DNA of 64,000 bases from an uncultured Eubacteriales bacterium (GCA_902492015.1 CABUJR010000003.1:1-64000), one strand, 5' to 3'; positions 1-8,931 are shown, numbered from the stretch's first letter. Notes: generated from the letters alone by a model not told the origin. Numbers and translations are program-made.

Positions 1-2
1 AA

Positions 3-638
3 AAAATAGAACTGCAACAAAGAAAAATAGATGCCCTTAAGATATATAAAAAAGGACTGATTCAGAAAATATTTAATAGCGAATATAATAATTGTATGAA
101 AATAGAAGAGTTGGTTTTGCAGAAATCTACAAGAAATTCAAAGAATGAGATTAAAGATGTATATAGTGTGAGTAATAAAGATGGATTTATACTACAATCA
201 GAACATTTTAAAGATAGAATGGTAGCAAGTGAGGATACTACTAATTATAAAATAATTGAAAAGGATGATTTTGCATATAATCCTGCTCGTATTAATGTGG
301 GTTCTATTGCAAGAATGAAGAAGAATACAAATGGAATTATTAGCCCAATGTATATATGTTTCAAGTGTAATAAAAAAATATTACCAGAATATTTAGAATA
401 TTTTTTTGAATCACCGAAGTTTATATATGAAATGAACAAAAGATTGGAAGGTAGTGTACGAATGTGTTTATCATATGAATCAATGATAAACATACCCATA
501 GAATTACCAGACAAAAAAGAACAAGAAAAAATATCAAATATTCTTAATATTTTAGATAAAAAAGTATATCAAGAAGAAAAAAGATATACGAGGTTAAATG
601 AAATTAAAAAGGGATTATTACAAAAAATGTTCGTATAG
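3..638 (+). CDS. hsdS: Type I restriction-modification specificity subunit, 3' part
   Basis: The frame is open from the window edge, so the gene is cut at its 5' end; 211 codons remain. The first ~30 residues (LQQRKIDALKIYKKGLIQKIF region) are the central conserved helix that separates the two target recognition domains of HsdS. A second target recognition domain follows, and the protein ends in a matching helix (LNEIKKGLLQKMF), the two-fold repeat expected of this family. HsdS sets the DNA recognition sequence of the HsdMR methylase-nuclease complex. The internal ATG at 96 is not a believable start because the conserved helix lies upstream of it. hsdM and hsdR, if present, lie outside the window. 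An inverted repeat at 637-658 may weakly end the transcript. Confidence 0.9.
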   Translation, partial: KIELQQRKIDALKIYKKGLIQKIFNSEYNNCMKIEELVLQKSTRNSKNEIKDVYSVSNKDGFILQSEHFKDRMVASEDTTNYKIIEKDDFAYNPARINVGSIARMKKNTNGIISPMYICFKCNKKILPEYLEYFFESPKFIYEMNKRLEGSVRMCLSYESMINIPIELPDKKEQEKISNILNILDKKVYQEEKRYTRLNEIKKGLLQKMFV

Positions 639-711
639 AGTAGCAAAAATGTTACTCTGTATTGATATATATGGAAGAATGTTATAAAATACCAACAAGA
701 GGTAAAGTAAG

Positions 712-1092
712 ATGTATAGTAAAAAAGTAGTTGAATATTTTGAAAATCCTATAAATTTTGGAGTAATTGAAAATGCAGAAGGAATAGGAATAATAGAAAA
801 TGAAATTTGTAGTGATATCATTAGAATATATATTAGAATAAATAAGGATGATACAATAGAGGATGCAAAATTTGATGCAAAAGGATGCCCTCCTGTTATT
901 GCATCTTGTTGTGAAGTAACTCGAATTATAAAAGGTATGAAAGTAGAAGATGCAAAAAATGTAGATGCAAAATTAATTATAGAAAATTTAGGAGGATTGT
1001 CAAAAGAAAAAGAACATTGTGCAGAATTAGTTATAAAAACATTAAATAAAGCTTTAGAAAATGTAAATAAAAGAAAGGCCGGATGTATATGA
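712..1092 (+). CDS. NifU/IscU-like iron-sulfur cluster scaffold protein
   Basis: A 126-residue protein of about the usual IscU N-domain length. The three cluster-ligand cysteines are in place: C33 in NEICSD, C59 in KGCPP and C103 in KEHC, with D35 near the first cysteine and a His next to the last, as in IscU. C66 and C67 are additional. The family assembles Fe-S clusters on these cysteines and passes them to apoproteins. The RBS (AAGAGG, about 9 nt upstream) supports the ATG at 712. A TTGATA/TATAAA pair at 662-688 could be a promoter, but its 15-nt spacer is short. The 3' end overlaps the next gene by 10 nt, so the two are co-transcribed. There is no cysteine desulfurase nearby, so its role within this defence-rich segment is unclear. 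Confidence 0.85.
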   Translation: MYSKKVVEYFENPINFGVIENAEGIGIIENEICSDIIRIYIRINKDDTIEDAKFDAKGCPPVIASCCEVTRIIKGMKVEDAKNVDAKLIIENLGGLSKEKEHCAELVIKTLNKALENVNKRKAGCI

Positions 1093-1850
1093 TTTACATT
1101 ACAGGAGATACACATGCAGATTTTAGTAGATTTTTAATTGATAAATTTCCAATCCAAAAAGAGATGACCAAAGATGATTATGTAATAATATGTGGCGACT
1201 TTGGTGGAATTTGGACATTTGAAAAAGAAAACATACAAGAAAAGTATTGGTTGGATTATCTAAATGAAAAAAATTTTACGACATTATTTGTAGATGGAAA
1301 TCATGAAAATTTTACAAGATTATACAATTATCCTGTAGAAGAATGGCATGGTGGTAAAGTACATAAAATAAGAGATTCAGTATTACATCTAATGCGTGGA
1401 GAAATATTTGATATAAATAATAAAAAGTTTTTCGCATTTGGTGGTGCAAGATCACATGACATAAGAGATGGAATATTAAATATAAATGAAGAAGAGAAAA
1501 TATATGAATACCGAAAAAGAGGTGCATATTTTAGAATAAGAGATTATTCATGGTGGGATTTAGAACTTCCGACAAATGAAGAAATGGAAAATGGAATTAA
1601 AAATTTAGAAAGAGTAGACTATAAAGTTGATTATATTTTTTCGCATTGTTGTCCTACTAGTATACAGATATTATTAAATCCAATTTATAAAAAGGACATT
1701 TTAACTGATTATTTACAACAAATATCTGAAAAATGTGAATTCAAGAAATGGTATTTTGGACATTATCATGAGAATAAACAATTGAATTCTCAATTTACTT
1801 GTTTGTATAAAGACATAGTACCGTTAGAGTTTAATAGTATATTTAAATAA
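1083..1850 (+). CDS. Calcineurin-like metallophosphoesterase
   Basis: A 255-residue protein with the metallophosphoesterase signature in order: GDTHAD near residue 8, GDFGG near 38, GNHEN near 72, then a histidine pair (FSHCC) and GHYHEN near the C-terminus. These are the usual two-metal ligands. Substrate cannot be told from sequence; family members hydrolyse phosphomonoesters, phosphodiesters or cyclic nucleotides. The start overlaps the nifU-like gene by 10 nt; the next ATG (1089) is an alternative. A strong terminator directly after the stop closes this two-gene unit. It may be an accessory or cargo gene of the flanking defence island, but no specific system is recognised. Confidence 0.8.
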   Translation: MYMIYITGDTHADFSRFLIDKFPIQKEMTKDDYVIICGDFGGIWTFEKENIQEKYWLDYLNEKNFTTLFVDGNHENFTRLYNYPVEEWHGGKVHKIRDSVLHLMRGEIFDINNKKFFAFGGARSHDIRDGILNINEEEKIYEYRKRGAYFRIRDYSWWDLELPTNEEMENGIKNLERVDYKVDYIFSHCCPTSIQILLNPIYKKDILTDYLQQISEKCEFKKWYFGHYHENKQLNSQFTCLYKDIVPLEFNSIFK

Positions 1851-1897
1851 AATATCGACATTTTTGAGATTTTTTCTCAAAAATGTTGATATTTTTT
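1851..1897 (+). terminator. Rho-independent terminator after the phosphoesterase
   Basis: Arms 1851-1869 and 1875-1893 pair over 19 bp with a single G-T wobble around a 5-nt T loop, followed by a T run. The 3' arm also contains the -35 box of the next promoter. Confidence 0.85.
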
Positions 1898-1914
1898 AAA
1901 AATTAGCATATAAT
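1886..1914 (+). promoter_or_regulatory. Promoter of the rloA-rloB pair
   Basis: TTGATA at 1886-1891 and TATAAT at 1909-1914 with a 17-nt spacer. The -35 box is inside the 3' arm of the preceding terminator. The start codon with AAAGGAGG RBS is 27 nt downstream of the -10 box. Confidence 0.7.
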
Positions 1915-1940
1915 ATATAAAGTAAAGGAGGAATTCGAAA

Positions 1941-3149
1941 ATGTTAATTAGATTTAGTTTTAAAAATTTCAAATCTTTTAAAAACGAAAATTGTTTAGAT
2001 ATGGAAGCAACATCATTAAAAGAACATGAATATAATGTAGCTAAAATTGATAATGATGAATATTTAAAAGTATCTGCAATTTATGGTGCTAACGCTAGTG
2101 GAAAGACTAATGTACTACAAGCTTTTGGTTATATGCAAAACAGAATTTTAAAAACAGATGATTCAAGAAAAAATACTCCAATGGATGAGAATGTTTTTAC
2201 TTATATGATTAATGATGATCCAATTAGTTTAGAAGTTGAAATACTTGCTAAGAATGGTAAAATATATAAATATGGTTTTGAAGTATTAAAAGATAACATT
2301 ATTTCAGAATGGTTATTTGAAAAGAGAGTAAATAAATTTTACACAATATTTGAAAGAGAAAATAATATCGTAAGTCTAAAAAATAATAACAAAACCACAG
2401 AATATGCCAATATAGATAGTAGGACATTGTTTTTAAATATATTTAGTAAAATAGACAGTAATAATGAAGATTTTAATAATGTTGTTACTTGGTTTATAAA
2501 TGCAAATTATTTGGATTTGGGAAATCCATTATTTGAAAATAATATAAATAATAGAATATCCCTAAAAATATTAAGTGATGAAAAATATAAAAATGAATTA
2601 ATAAGATTTATAAAAACTTTTGAATCAGGTATAGAAGGAATAAAAATTACACCAGACTCAGTTGAAGCAGTAAAAAATAATAATGGTGTTGTAAAAATAG
2701 AATTAATTCATAAAGGAGAAAATGGAATTATTAAAGCATTACCTTTAGAACTTGAATCAAATGGAACAAGAAAAATGTTCCATCTATTTGATTTCTTTAT
2801 GGATGCACTAAAGTATGGTATGGTTTTATTTATTGATGAGCTAGATGCAAAGCTACACCCATTATTAACAAGATATATAATAAATTTATTTCACAAAGAA
2901 GAAACAAATATTGGGAATGGTCAGTTGATATATTCAACACATGATACAGTGAATTTAAACAAAGATACGTTTAGAAGAGATGAAATATGGTTTGTTGAAA
3001 AAGATAAAGATGGAATTTCTACAATCTATTCTTTATCAGATTATAAAATTAATGATACAAAAGTTAGAAACGATGCAACTTACAATAAAGATTATTTATC
3101 TGGAAGATATGGTGCTATTCCAGTTTTAGAGGATTTTAATATAGTATAA
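1941..3149 (+). CDS. rloA: RloA/AbiLi-like AAA ATPase (ABC-type ATPase fold)
   Basis: A 402-residue ATPase starting with the N-terminal strand typical of SMC/OLD-type AAA ATPases (FKNFKSFKNE). The Walker A motif GANASGKT lies near residue 50. The signature region, Walker B (LFIDELDAKLHP, near residue 295) and the switch histidine segment YSTHD lie in the C-terminal half. Proteins of this type paired with RloB are found in restriction islands, and the lactococcal abortive-infection system AbiL is related. By analogy the ATPase senses infection and controls the partner. The stop codon is immediately followed by the rloB ATG, so the genes are translationally coupled. Assignment of the pair is firm; the mode of phage defence is inferred. 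Confidence 0.85.
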   Translation: MLIRFSFKNFKSFKNENCLDMEATSLKEHEYNVAKIDNDEYLKVSAIYGANASGKTNVLQAFGYMQNRILKTDDSRKNTPMDENVFTYMINDDPISLEVEILAKNGKIYKYGFEVLKDNIISEWLFEKRVNKFYTIFERENNIVSLKNNNKTTEYANIDSRTLFLNIFSKIDSNNEDFNNVVTWFINANYLDLGNPLFENNINNRISLKILSDEKYKNELIRFIKTFESGIEGIKITPDSVEAVKNNNGVVKIELIHKGENGIIKALPLELESNGTRKMFHLFDFFMDALKYGMVLFIDELDAKLHPLLTRYIINLFHKEETNIGNGQLIYSTHDTVNLNKDTFRRDEIWFVEKDKDGISTIYSLSDYKINDTKVRNDATYNKDYLSGRYGAIPVLEDFNIV

Positions 3150-3794
3150 ATGAAAAGTAAGGAATTAAAAGGCAACAAAAGAAAATCAGATTTTTTGCAA
3201 GTAGCACCAGCAAATTATCTGATAATATGTGAGGGAAAACAAACAGAGCCCAATTATTTTAATGGACTAAAGAAAGCAATAAATAAAAAATATGGAAATA
3301 AAGTTGAAGTCTTAATTCCTAGTATTGATGTAAAAGGTACAGGAATGAATACAACATCTTTAGTAAAATATACTCAAAGAACTATTAACCATTCAAATAA
3401 GGTATATGGACAAGTTTGGGTAGTATTTGATAAAGATGATTATAGTGATGAACAATTTGATTCTGCTATAAAAAATTGTGACTACAATCTTGCTTGGTCT
3501 AATCCTAACTTTGAACTTTGGTTATTATCACATTTTAAGAAAGTAAACAGATATGTTTCAAAAGATGATATACTCCAAGAACTTAGCAAGGAATTTCAGA
3601 AGAATGGATTAGATGAGTATACGAAGAATGATGAAAATATATTTGATAAAGTTACTAAGGATGGGAAATTACATACTGCAATAAGAAATTGTGAATATAT
3701 GGAATCATTAAATGAAGATGGACAAGCATCACAAAGAAATCCAATGACTAAAGTTTATAAAATAGTAGATGGATTAAAAGAATATTTAGAATAA
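3150..3794 (+). CDS. rloB: RloB-family protein (AbiLii-like effector candidate)
   Basis: A 214-residue protein with the hallmarks of the RloB family: ICEGKQTEPNYF near residue 27, WVVFDKDDY near residue 90 and SNPNFELWLLSHF near residue 120. The acidic CEG, DKDD and NPxFE motifs resemble a Toprim-like metal-binding arrangement, which suggests nuclease activity; that is inference. It begins at the base after the rloA stop, with no separate RBS needed. An A/T hairpin downstream (3806-3854) may end the transcript. Confidence 0.85.
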   Translation: MKSKELKGNKRKSDFLQVAPANYLIICEGKQTEPNYFNGLKKAINKKYGNKVEVLIPSIDVKGTGMNTTSLVKYTQRTINHSNKVYGQVWVVFDKDDYSDEQFDSAIKNCDYNLAWSNPNFELWLLSHFKKVNRYVSKDDILQELSKEFQKNGLDEYTKNDENIFDKVTKDGKLHTAIRNCEYMESLNEDGQASQRNPMTKVYKIVDGLKEYLE

Positions 3795-3805
3795 GTTTAC
3801 AAAAG

Positions 3806-3857
3806 AAAAGCAAAGTATGAGAGTAATTAATAGTTACAGGATTATTTTGCTTTTTTT
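3806..3857 (+). terminator. Possible weak terminator after rloB
   Basis: Arms 3806-3814 and 3846-3854 pair, with a further short internal inverted repeat between them, followed by a T run. The loop is long, so strength is doubtful. Confidence 0.45.
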
Positions 3858-3932
3858 GATAGTAAACGACAAGTTACGACAATTTTTTTAAAAAAATTAT
3901 GATATAAATTATAAAAAAGAAGGAGAAAAAAT

Positions 3933-5771
3933 ATGTGGTTAGATAATGCTAGTAAATTAGATATGCTTTTTTATAAGCCATATTCGGATTTAATAAAAGA
4001 AATAGTAGAGGATGAAAATTATAATCCATTAACAATAGGAATTTTTGGATCATGGGGTGCTGGAAAATCAACATTATTAAATATGATAAAAGATTCTATA
4101 AGTAATGATAATATAGAATGTATAGAAATAAATGCTTGGATGTTTGAAGGATATGAAGATGCAAAGACTGCAATTATGGAAGCTTTACTAAAAACAATGG
4201 AAAGTAATAGAAAATTCAAGGATAAAGCTGGTAAAGAAATAAAGGGGCTTTTAAAAAGAATAAATTGGTTTAAATTTGGAACAAAAGCTATATCTTATGG
4301 AGCACCATTAATTGCAAGCTTAGGATTAGGAAATCCAATTCCGTTATTATTAAACATTGCTACCGATATTACTAGTAATGAAGAAAAGCTTACTGATACA
4401 ATAAAAAAAGCTGCAAATGGTGTGGAAAATTTGAGAGAAAATTATTTAAATCAGGAAGAAAACAGTACGGTAGAAAATATCAGACAATTTAGAAAAGATT
4501 TCCAGGACATGCTTAAAAAGACTGGAATTAATAATTTAGTAGTATTAATTGATGATTTAGATAGATGTAATCCTGATAGAATAATTGAAACATTAGAAGC
4601 AATAAAATTATTCCTTTTAGTTGAAAATACAACATTTATAGTGGCAGCAGATGAAAATGTTATTCAATATTCAATAAAAAAGAAATATCCTAGAGAAAAT
4701 GATAGAGAACCTGATATTTCAAAAGAATACATTGAAAAAATAATACAACTTCCAATATATATTCCCGAATTATCATCAAAAGATATAGAAAATTATTTGA
4801 TGTTATTAGTAGCACAGAAATATTTAGAAGAAGATTCATTTAAAGATTTATTAGATATAATATATACGGAAAATATTTTGATATGTGAAGATAAAATTTC
4901 ATTGCAAAAAATTAATGAATTAATAGGCAGAACTCCTCAAAAATTTAAAAATAAAGCAGAATTTGATAAAGATATTGAAATAATTGAAAATATTAAAAGT
5001 ATAGTAGCAATAACATTAAAAGGAAATCCAAGACAAGCAAAAAGGTTTTTAAATACTTTCATAATAAAAAAGAAATTAGCAGAATGCTATTATGGAGATG
5101 AAATCAATATAAAAATTCTAGCAAAATTATTAGTTTTACAAAAAATAGATAACCACCTTTTTAAAGAATTAAACGAATGGAATAAATCTTTTAAAACAAA
5201 AAATGATATGTATGCCAAATTATTAGAAACAATTGAAAACGATACTATTAAAGATGAATTTCCAAATTGGGACTTTCCACAAATAAGAAAATGGATAGAA
5301 TGTGAGCCTAAAAATATATACACAGAAAGATTAGATAAATATTTTTATTTAACAAGAGAATTACTTAATAATCCAGTAGTAGAGGATAGTATATTAGATT
5401 CTGAATCAAAGGCAATACTTGAAAAAATAGGAAAATCATCAAGACATAATATAAAATTAGTTGCAGAAGAGATGAACCAATTATCAGCTGAGCAGATAAA
5501 GTCTATTTTTAATATATTAACTTCTGAAATAAGAGAAGGAAAGCTAGAATTTTATATTATAAATGCTTTGTATGAGAAGTTTGTACCATATAGAAAGCTG
5601 ATATTAGAACAAATAATAAGCGGATCATATAATATAAATGCTCCCGATGTTGTATATTTAGTAAGTATGTACAAATTAGAAAAATCATTAATGAAAGATT
5701 GCTTAAAAAAGATGAAAGAGGATAAAAGAATAAGTGAAGAGATGTATAAAATGATAGAAGGAGGAAAATAA
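3933..5771 (+). CDS. qatA: QatA: KAP-family P-loop ATPase of the Qat defence system
   Basis: A 612-residue KAP NTPase. Walker A is FGSWGAGKST near residues 37-46, Walker B is LVVLIDDLDRC near residues 202-212, followed by FIVAADE and a GNPRQAKRF segment near residue 365, all typical of KAP ATPases. It is the first of four genes whose order (KAP ATPase, unknown, QueC-like, TatD-like) matches the experimentally described QatABCD anti-phage system. The RBS is GAAGGAG, 8 nt upstream of the ATG. The stop overlaps the next start (TAATG). The ATPase probably couples phage sensing to effector activity; the mechanism is not visible in sequence. Confidence 0.93.
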   Translation: MWLDNASKLDMLFYKPYSDLIKEIVEDENYNPLTIGIFGSWGAGKSTLLNMIKDSISNDNIECIEINAWMFEGYEDAKTAIMEALLKTMESNRKFKDKAGKEIKGLLKRINWFKFGTKAISYGAPLIASLGLGNPIPLLLNIATDITSNEEKLTDTIKKAANGVENLRENYLNQEENSTVENIRQFRKDFQDMLKKTGINNLVVLIDDLDRCNPDRIIETLEAIKLFLLVENTTFIVAADENVIQYSIKKKYPRENDREPDISKEYIEKIIQLPIYIPELSSKDIENYLMLLVAQKYLEEDSFKDLLDIIYTENILICEDKISLQKINELIGRTPQKFKNKAEFDKDIEIIENIKSIVAITLKGNPRQAKRFLNTFIIKKKLAECYYGDEINIKILAKLLVLQKIDNHLFKELNEWNKSFKTKNDMYAKLLETIENDTIKDEFPNWDFPQIRKWIECEPKNIYTERLDKYFYLTRELLNNPVVEDSILDSESKAILEKIGKSSRHNIKLVAEEMNQLSAEQIKSIFNILTSEIREGKLEFYIINALYEKFVPYRKLILEQIISGSYNINAPDVVYLVSMYKLEKSLMKDCLKKMKEDKRISEEMYKMIEGGK

Positions 5772-6457
5772 TGGGAACATCAAAAAGTTATATTATGCCT
5801 ACGAAGCAACATTGGAGTGATGCTAAAAGAGCTGCTACTCAGTTGTCAAAGGAGAATAGTTTGTCAAATAAAGAAAAGTTAATAAGTAGATACGCTACTG
5901 CTATGAAAAAAGATTATGAAGGAACAAGTACAGATACAATTAGCGCAATAGGACAATTATTAAGATTAAGTCAAAGCATATCTAATAGAGGAATAGAGCA
6001 AACATTAAGAGATATAGATAAGGAATATTTACTAGAAAAAAATCCAGAAGAAATATTAAATATATTAATTAATGAATATTGCCAACAAGGAGATACAATT
6101 AATAACTATATTGAAATGGACACTCTTAGTCTAGCATTAAAAGAGTTGAACATAATAACTCTTGAAGATTTAAAGAGAGTACCAGTAGAAATTTTACTAA
6201 AGGAAATAATTATAAATTATATAAACCAAAATTTTAAATTCAGATTTGAGGAAAAGATAAGTAAAAAAAATTCACCAGCAAGTACAAATAGGATTATGGA
6301 AGAAATGGGAATTTTAATGAGAAATAAGTTAATTGAAGAGCTTGATATTTCTCAAATAAAAAATATTAATTTTTCTAATTTGGAAAATGATAAATTCATA
6401 CAGCAAAAAATAATTGAAGCTTATGATATATTAAGAAAATTATATGGAGAGGAGTAA
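5771..6457 (+). CDS. qatB: QatB: Qat defence system component
   Basis: A 228-residue, charged, mainly helical soluble protein with no motif I recognise by itself. It is assigned as QatB by position: it starts on the last base of the qatA stop and lies directly before the QueC-like gene, exactly where QatB sits in QatABCD operons. It begins with MGTSKSYIMPTKQHW and has no signal peptide or membrane segment. Its biochemical role is unknown. Confidence 0.82.
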   Translation: MGTSKSYIMPTKQHWSDAKRAATQLSKENSLSNKEKLISRYATAMKKDYEGTSTDTISAIGQLLRLSQSISNRGIEQTLRDIDKEYLLEKNPEEILNILINEYCQQGDTINNYIEMDTLSLALKELNIITLEDLKRVPVEILLKEIIINYINQNFKFRFEEKISKKNSPASTNRIMEEMGILMRNKLIEELDISQIKNINFSNLENDKFIQQKIIEAYDILRKLYGEE

Positions 6458-6461
6458 GCAA

Positions 6462-7841
6462 ATGGAGATATGGATAAATAAAAATAAAGTACAAGAAGAA
6501 AAAAGCGAGAAATATAAAAATGCTTATGAATTTTCAATAAAAAGAAATGAATATAGTACTATGTATACACACATTGACTATGTGTGGAGGCAATTTGGAA
6601 TCAATAAGTTAAATGCAATATATGAGGATTTATTCATACTAGGAATGTCAGTATTCAGCATTGATAAAAGGATTTCAAGAACTTTATCAATAGATAATTG
6701 GACAAGAACTTTTAATGTTTCAATTCCAGTATTGGAATTAGATAAGTGGGAGAAAGTCAGAGGAAAATTAAATGAAACATTAAGATTTTTAACAGGGGAT
6801 ACTTGGAATATTGAATTTAGAAAAACAGAAGAAATATACATGGAATGCAATAGACAGGTGAATAAAAAAAATAGAATAAATAAAAATAATTTTGATGCGG
6901 TATCACTATTTTCTGGAGGTTTGGATTCTTTTTGTGGCGCAATTAGCTTAATGGAGCAAGGTAAATCTCTGTGCTTAGTAGGGCACAACGAATATCCAAA
7001 ATTAAAAGCAAAACAAAAAGAATTAGCCGATGCAATTAATGAACAATATGAATCACAAAATTGTAAATTTATAAGTTTTTCAGCTAATTCATATGTACCT
7101 ATTTGTCAAAATAATAAACTAAAAAAAGGAGAAAATACATCTAGAGGAAGATCGTTTTTATTTTTGTGTATGGCTATCACACTAGCTGGGGTTATAGGAG
7201 ATACAATACCTGTATACATACCTGAAAATGGGTTTATAGGATTAAATATTCCATTGACTAATAGCAGAAAGGGAACTTGTAGTACAAGAACAACACATCC
7301 ATATTTTATAAGAAATACTAATAGTATTTTAAAAGAGATAGGAATAAAAAATGAGATTATTAATATATTTGCATATGAGACAAAAAGAGAAATTGTAAAT
7401 AAAGTAAAAGATAATGTAGTCTTTAAAAAATATGTAAAGGACACAATATCATGTTCACATCCATGTATACCAAGATATGATAGAAACGGAAATAATTATT
7501 ATCCAGTAAATTGTGGTTATTGTTATCCATGTTTGATAAGAAAGAGTTCATTGCAGAATATTGATAACTTAGAAGAAAAATATACAACAGAAGTAGACTA
7601 TGATTTTATAACTAAAAACGAGGAAAAAGATATTACAAGCGATACAATAGCAGTACTAAATGCAATATATAGATATTTAAATATAGAAGATAAAGAATTA
7701 ATAAGACTAATTAAATGTACGGGGGATTTAGAAAATGAAGAAGTTGAAAAATTTAAAAATGTATATAAAAGTACAATGGAAGATGTGATCCAATTATTTT
7801 CAAAAGACGAAGAAATTAAGAAGTATATAGGAATTAGATAA
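6462..7841 (+). CDS. qatC: QatC: QueC-like protein of the Qat defence system
   Basis: A 459-residue protein with a PP-loop ATP pyrophosphatase motif SGGLDS near residue 151 and a C-terminal cysteine cluster (CSHPC, then CGYCYPCLIR) near residues 330-362. That cluster matches the zinc site CGxCxxCxxR of QueC, the 7-cyano-7-deazaguanine synthase. The extra ~120 N-terminal residues distinguish it from QueC itself and are typical of QatC. I chose ATG 6462 over the upstream in-frame ATG 6444, because GGAGAGGAG at 6446-6454 then becomes a well-spaced RBS. It presumably makes or attaches a deazaguanine-like modification to a partner; this is inference from the fold. Confidence 0.92.
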   Translation: MEIWINKNKVQEEKSEKYKNAYEFSIKRNEYSTMYTHIDYVWRQFGINKLNAIYEDLFILGMSVFSIDKRISRTLSIDNWTRTFNVSIPVLELDKWEKVRGKLNETLRFLTGDTWNIEFRKTEEIYMECNRQVNKKNRINKNNFDAVSLFSGGLDSFCGAISLMEQGKSLCLVGHNEYPKLKAKQKELADAINEQYESQNCKFISFSANSYVPICQNNKLKKGENTSRGRSFLFLCMAITLAGVIGDTIPVYIPENGFIGLNIPLTNSRKGTCSTRTTHPYFIRNTNSILKEIGIKNEIINIFAYETKREIVNKVKDNVVFKKYVKDTISCSHPCIPRYDRNGNNYYPVNCGYCYPCLIRKSSLQNIDNLEEKYTTEVDYDFITKNEEKDITSDTIAVLNAIYRYLNIEDKELIRLIKCTGDLENEEVEKFKNVYKSTMEDVIQLFSKDEEIKKYIGIR

Positions 7842-7842
7842 T

Positions 7843-8562
7843 ATGAAAAATTTGATAGATACACATTTCCATTTGGATTTTTATAAAAATCATAAACAAA
7901 TATATAAAAAAATTAATGAATTACAACAATATACTCTATGCATGACTAATTCTCCAGAAATATATCAAGAATGCCAAAGATTATATTTTAATACCAAATA
8001 TATAAAATTTGCTTTAGGTTTCAATCCAAAATCAAATAATTCTAAAGAAAGTTTTACAAATTTTATTAATATATTTAAAGGTGCAGAATATATAGGTGAG
8101 GTAGGACTTGATTTTTCAAAACAATATAAAGATAAAATTGAAGAGCAAAAACAATATTTTGATACGATAGTTGAACTGTGTTCAAGTAAAAATAAACTAT
8201 TATCTGTACATATAAAAGATGCCGAAGATAGTGTAATACAAATAATAGAAAAATATAAGCCAAAGAAATGCATCATTCATTGGTTTATGGGTAATGAAAA
8301 TCAAATAAAAAAACTAATTGATTTAGGATGTTATTTTTCTATAAATGCGAATATGATAAGTAATAGCAATAAAAAATTATTATTAATACCTAAAAATAGA
8401 ATTTTAATAGAGAGTGATGGACCATTTACTCGTGTAAATGGTAGAAAATATGAACCAACTTTGTTAAAGCAACAATACGAGATTATATCTAATTTTTTTA
8501 ATGAACCTGAATTAACAGAATTGGTATATAGAAATTTTAATGACATACTTACAATAAAGTAA
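7843..8562 (+). CDS. qatD: QatD: TatD-like metal-dependent hydrolase of the Qat system
   Basis: A 239-residue TatD-family hydrolase with the full set of metal ligands: HxH in DTHFHLD near residue 7, the Glu of GEVGLD, His of SVHIK, His of IIHWF and Asp of ESDGPF. TatD enzymes are 3'-5' DNases, so this is the likely nuclease of the Qat operon. The start follows the qatC stop by one base. A perfect 10-bp hairpin terminator begins at its stop codon and ends the operon. Confidence 0.92.
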   Translation: MKNLIDTHFHLDFYKNHKQIYKKINELQQYTLCMTNSPEIYQECQRLYFNTKYIKFALGFNPKSNNSKESFTNFINIFKGAEYIGEVGLDFSKQYKDKIEEQKQYFDTIVELCSSKNKLLSVHIKDAEDSVIQIIEKYKPKKCIIHWFMGNENQIKKLIDLGCYFSINANMISNSNKKLLLIPKNRILIESDGPFTRVNGRKYEPTLLKQQYEIISNFFNEPELTELVYRNFNDILTIK

Positions 8563-8587
8563 AAGGTGGGGACTCCCACCTTTTAAC
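8561..8587. terminator. Bidirectional terminator between qatD and the convergent small gene
   Basis: A perfect 10-bp G/C-containing stem (8561-8570 with 8575-8584, 4-nt loop) flanked by A and T runs, placed between two convergent genes and usable from both sides. Confidence 0.85.
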
Positions 8588-8880
8588 TATTCTTTTATAC
8601 ATCTTATAATCATCTGCACTCCATCACAAAATCCATTTCTATAATATTTCTCATTCCAATAGCCAAGATAATCCAAGAAATTATCATCAAGAACATTAAG
8701 TTGTTTTTGTACATAAGCCCTATTCTGTTTAGGAATACTATTTAAGATTTTCTTAGAAATCTCATCAAAATAAACCCAATGTTTTCTATCCTCTTCGCAA
8801 GTAAGTGAAGATAGTTCATCCTCTCTAAATAATAACCAATCTTTTAAAATATCATCATTAACTTCTCTTAAATTATTCAT
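8587..8880 (-). CDS. Small hypothetical protein
   Basis: A 97-residue soluble acidic protein. I place the start at the ATG whose first base is 8880 (MNNLREV), since GGAGG lies 8 nt upstream of it; an in-frame ATG at 8895 would overlap that RBS. Notable features are a helical N-half rich in Asp/Glu and a C-terminal YYRNGFCDGVQMI segment, which I have an impression of seeing in small proteins of clostridial mobile elements; no function is known to me. It is convergent with the Qat operon, and two tandem TTGTCCCCAA repeats lie just upstream in its promoter region. Confidence 0.65.
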   Translation of the reverse strand: MNNLREVNDDILKDWLLFREDELSSLTCEEDRKHWVYFDEISKKILNSIPKQNRAYVQKQLNVLDDNFLDYLGYWNEKYYRNGFCDGVQMIIRCIKE

Positions 8881-8910
8881 TGTTAAAACCTCCATTTTTA
8901 TTAAAAATTA

Positions 8911-8931
8911 TTGGGGACAAATTGGGGACAA
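8911..8931. repeat. Tandem direct repeat TTGGGGACAA, 11 bp apart
   Basis: Two exact copies of a 10-bp G-rich word at 8911-8920 and 8922-8931, one helical turn apart, in a very AT-rich surrounding. They lie 31-51 nt upstream of the 8880 start of the reverse gene, so they could be an operator. They could also be integrase arm-type sites marking the island end. Confidence 0.6.

Noticed and set aside
618..1115. Long reverse-strand open frame over the nifU-like gene
   Set aside because: It is the antisense shadow of a gene with family motifs, has no RBS and no recognisable protein.
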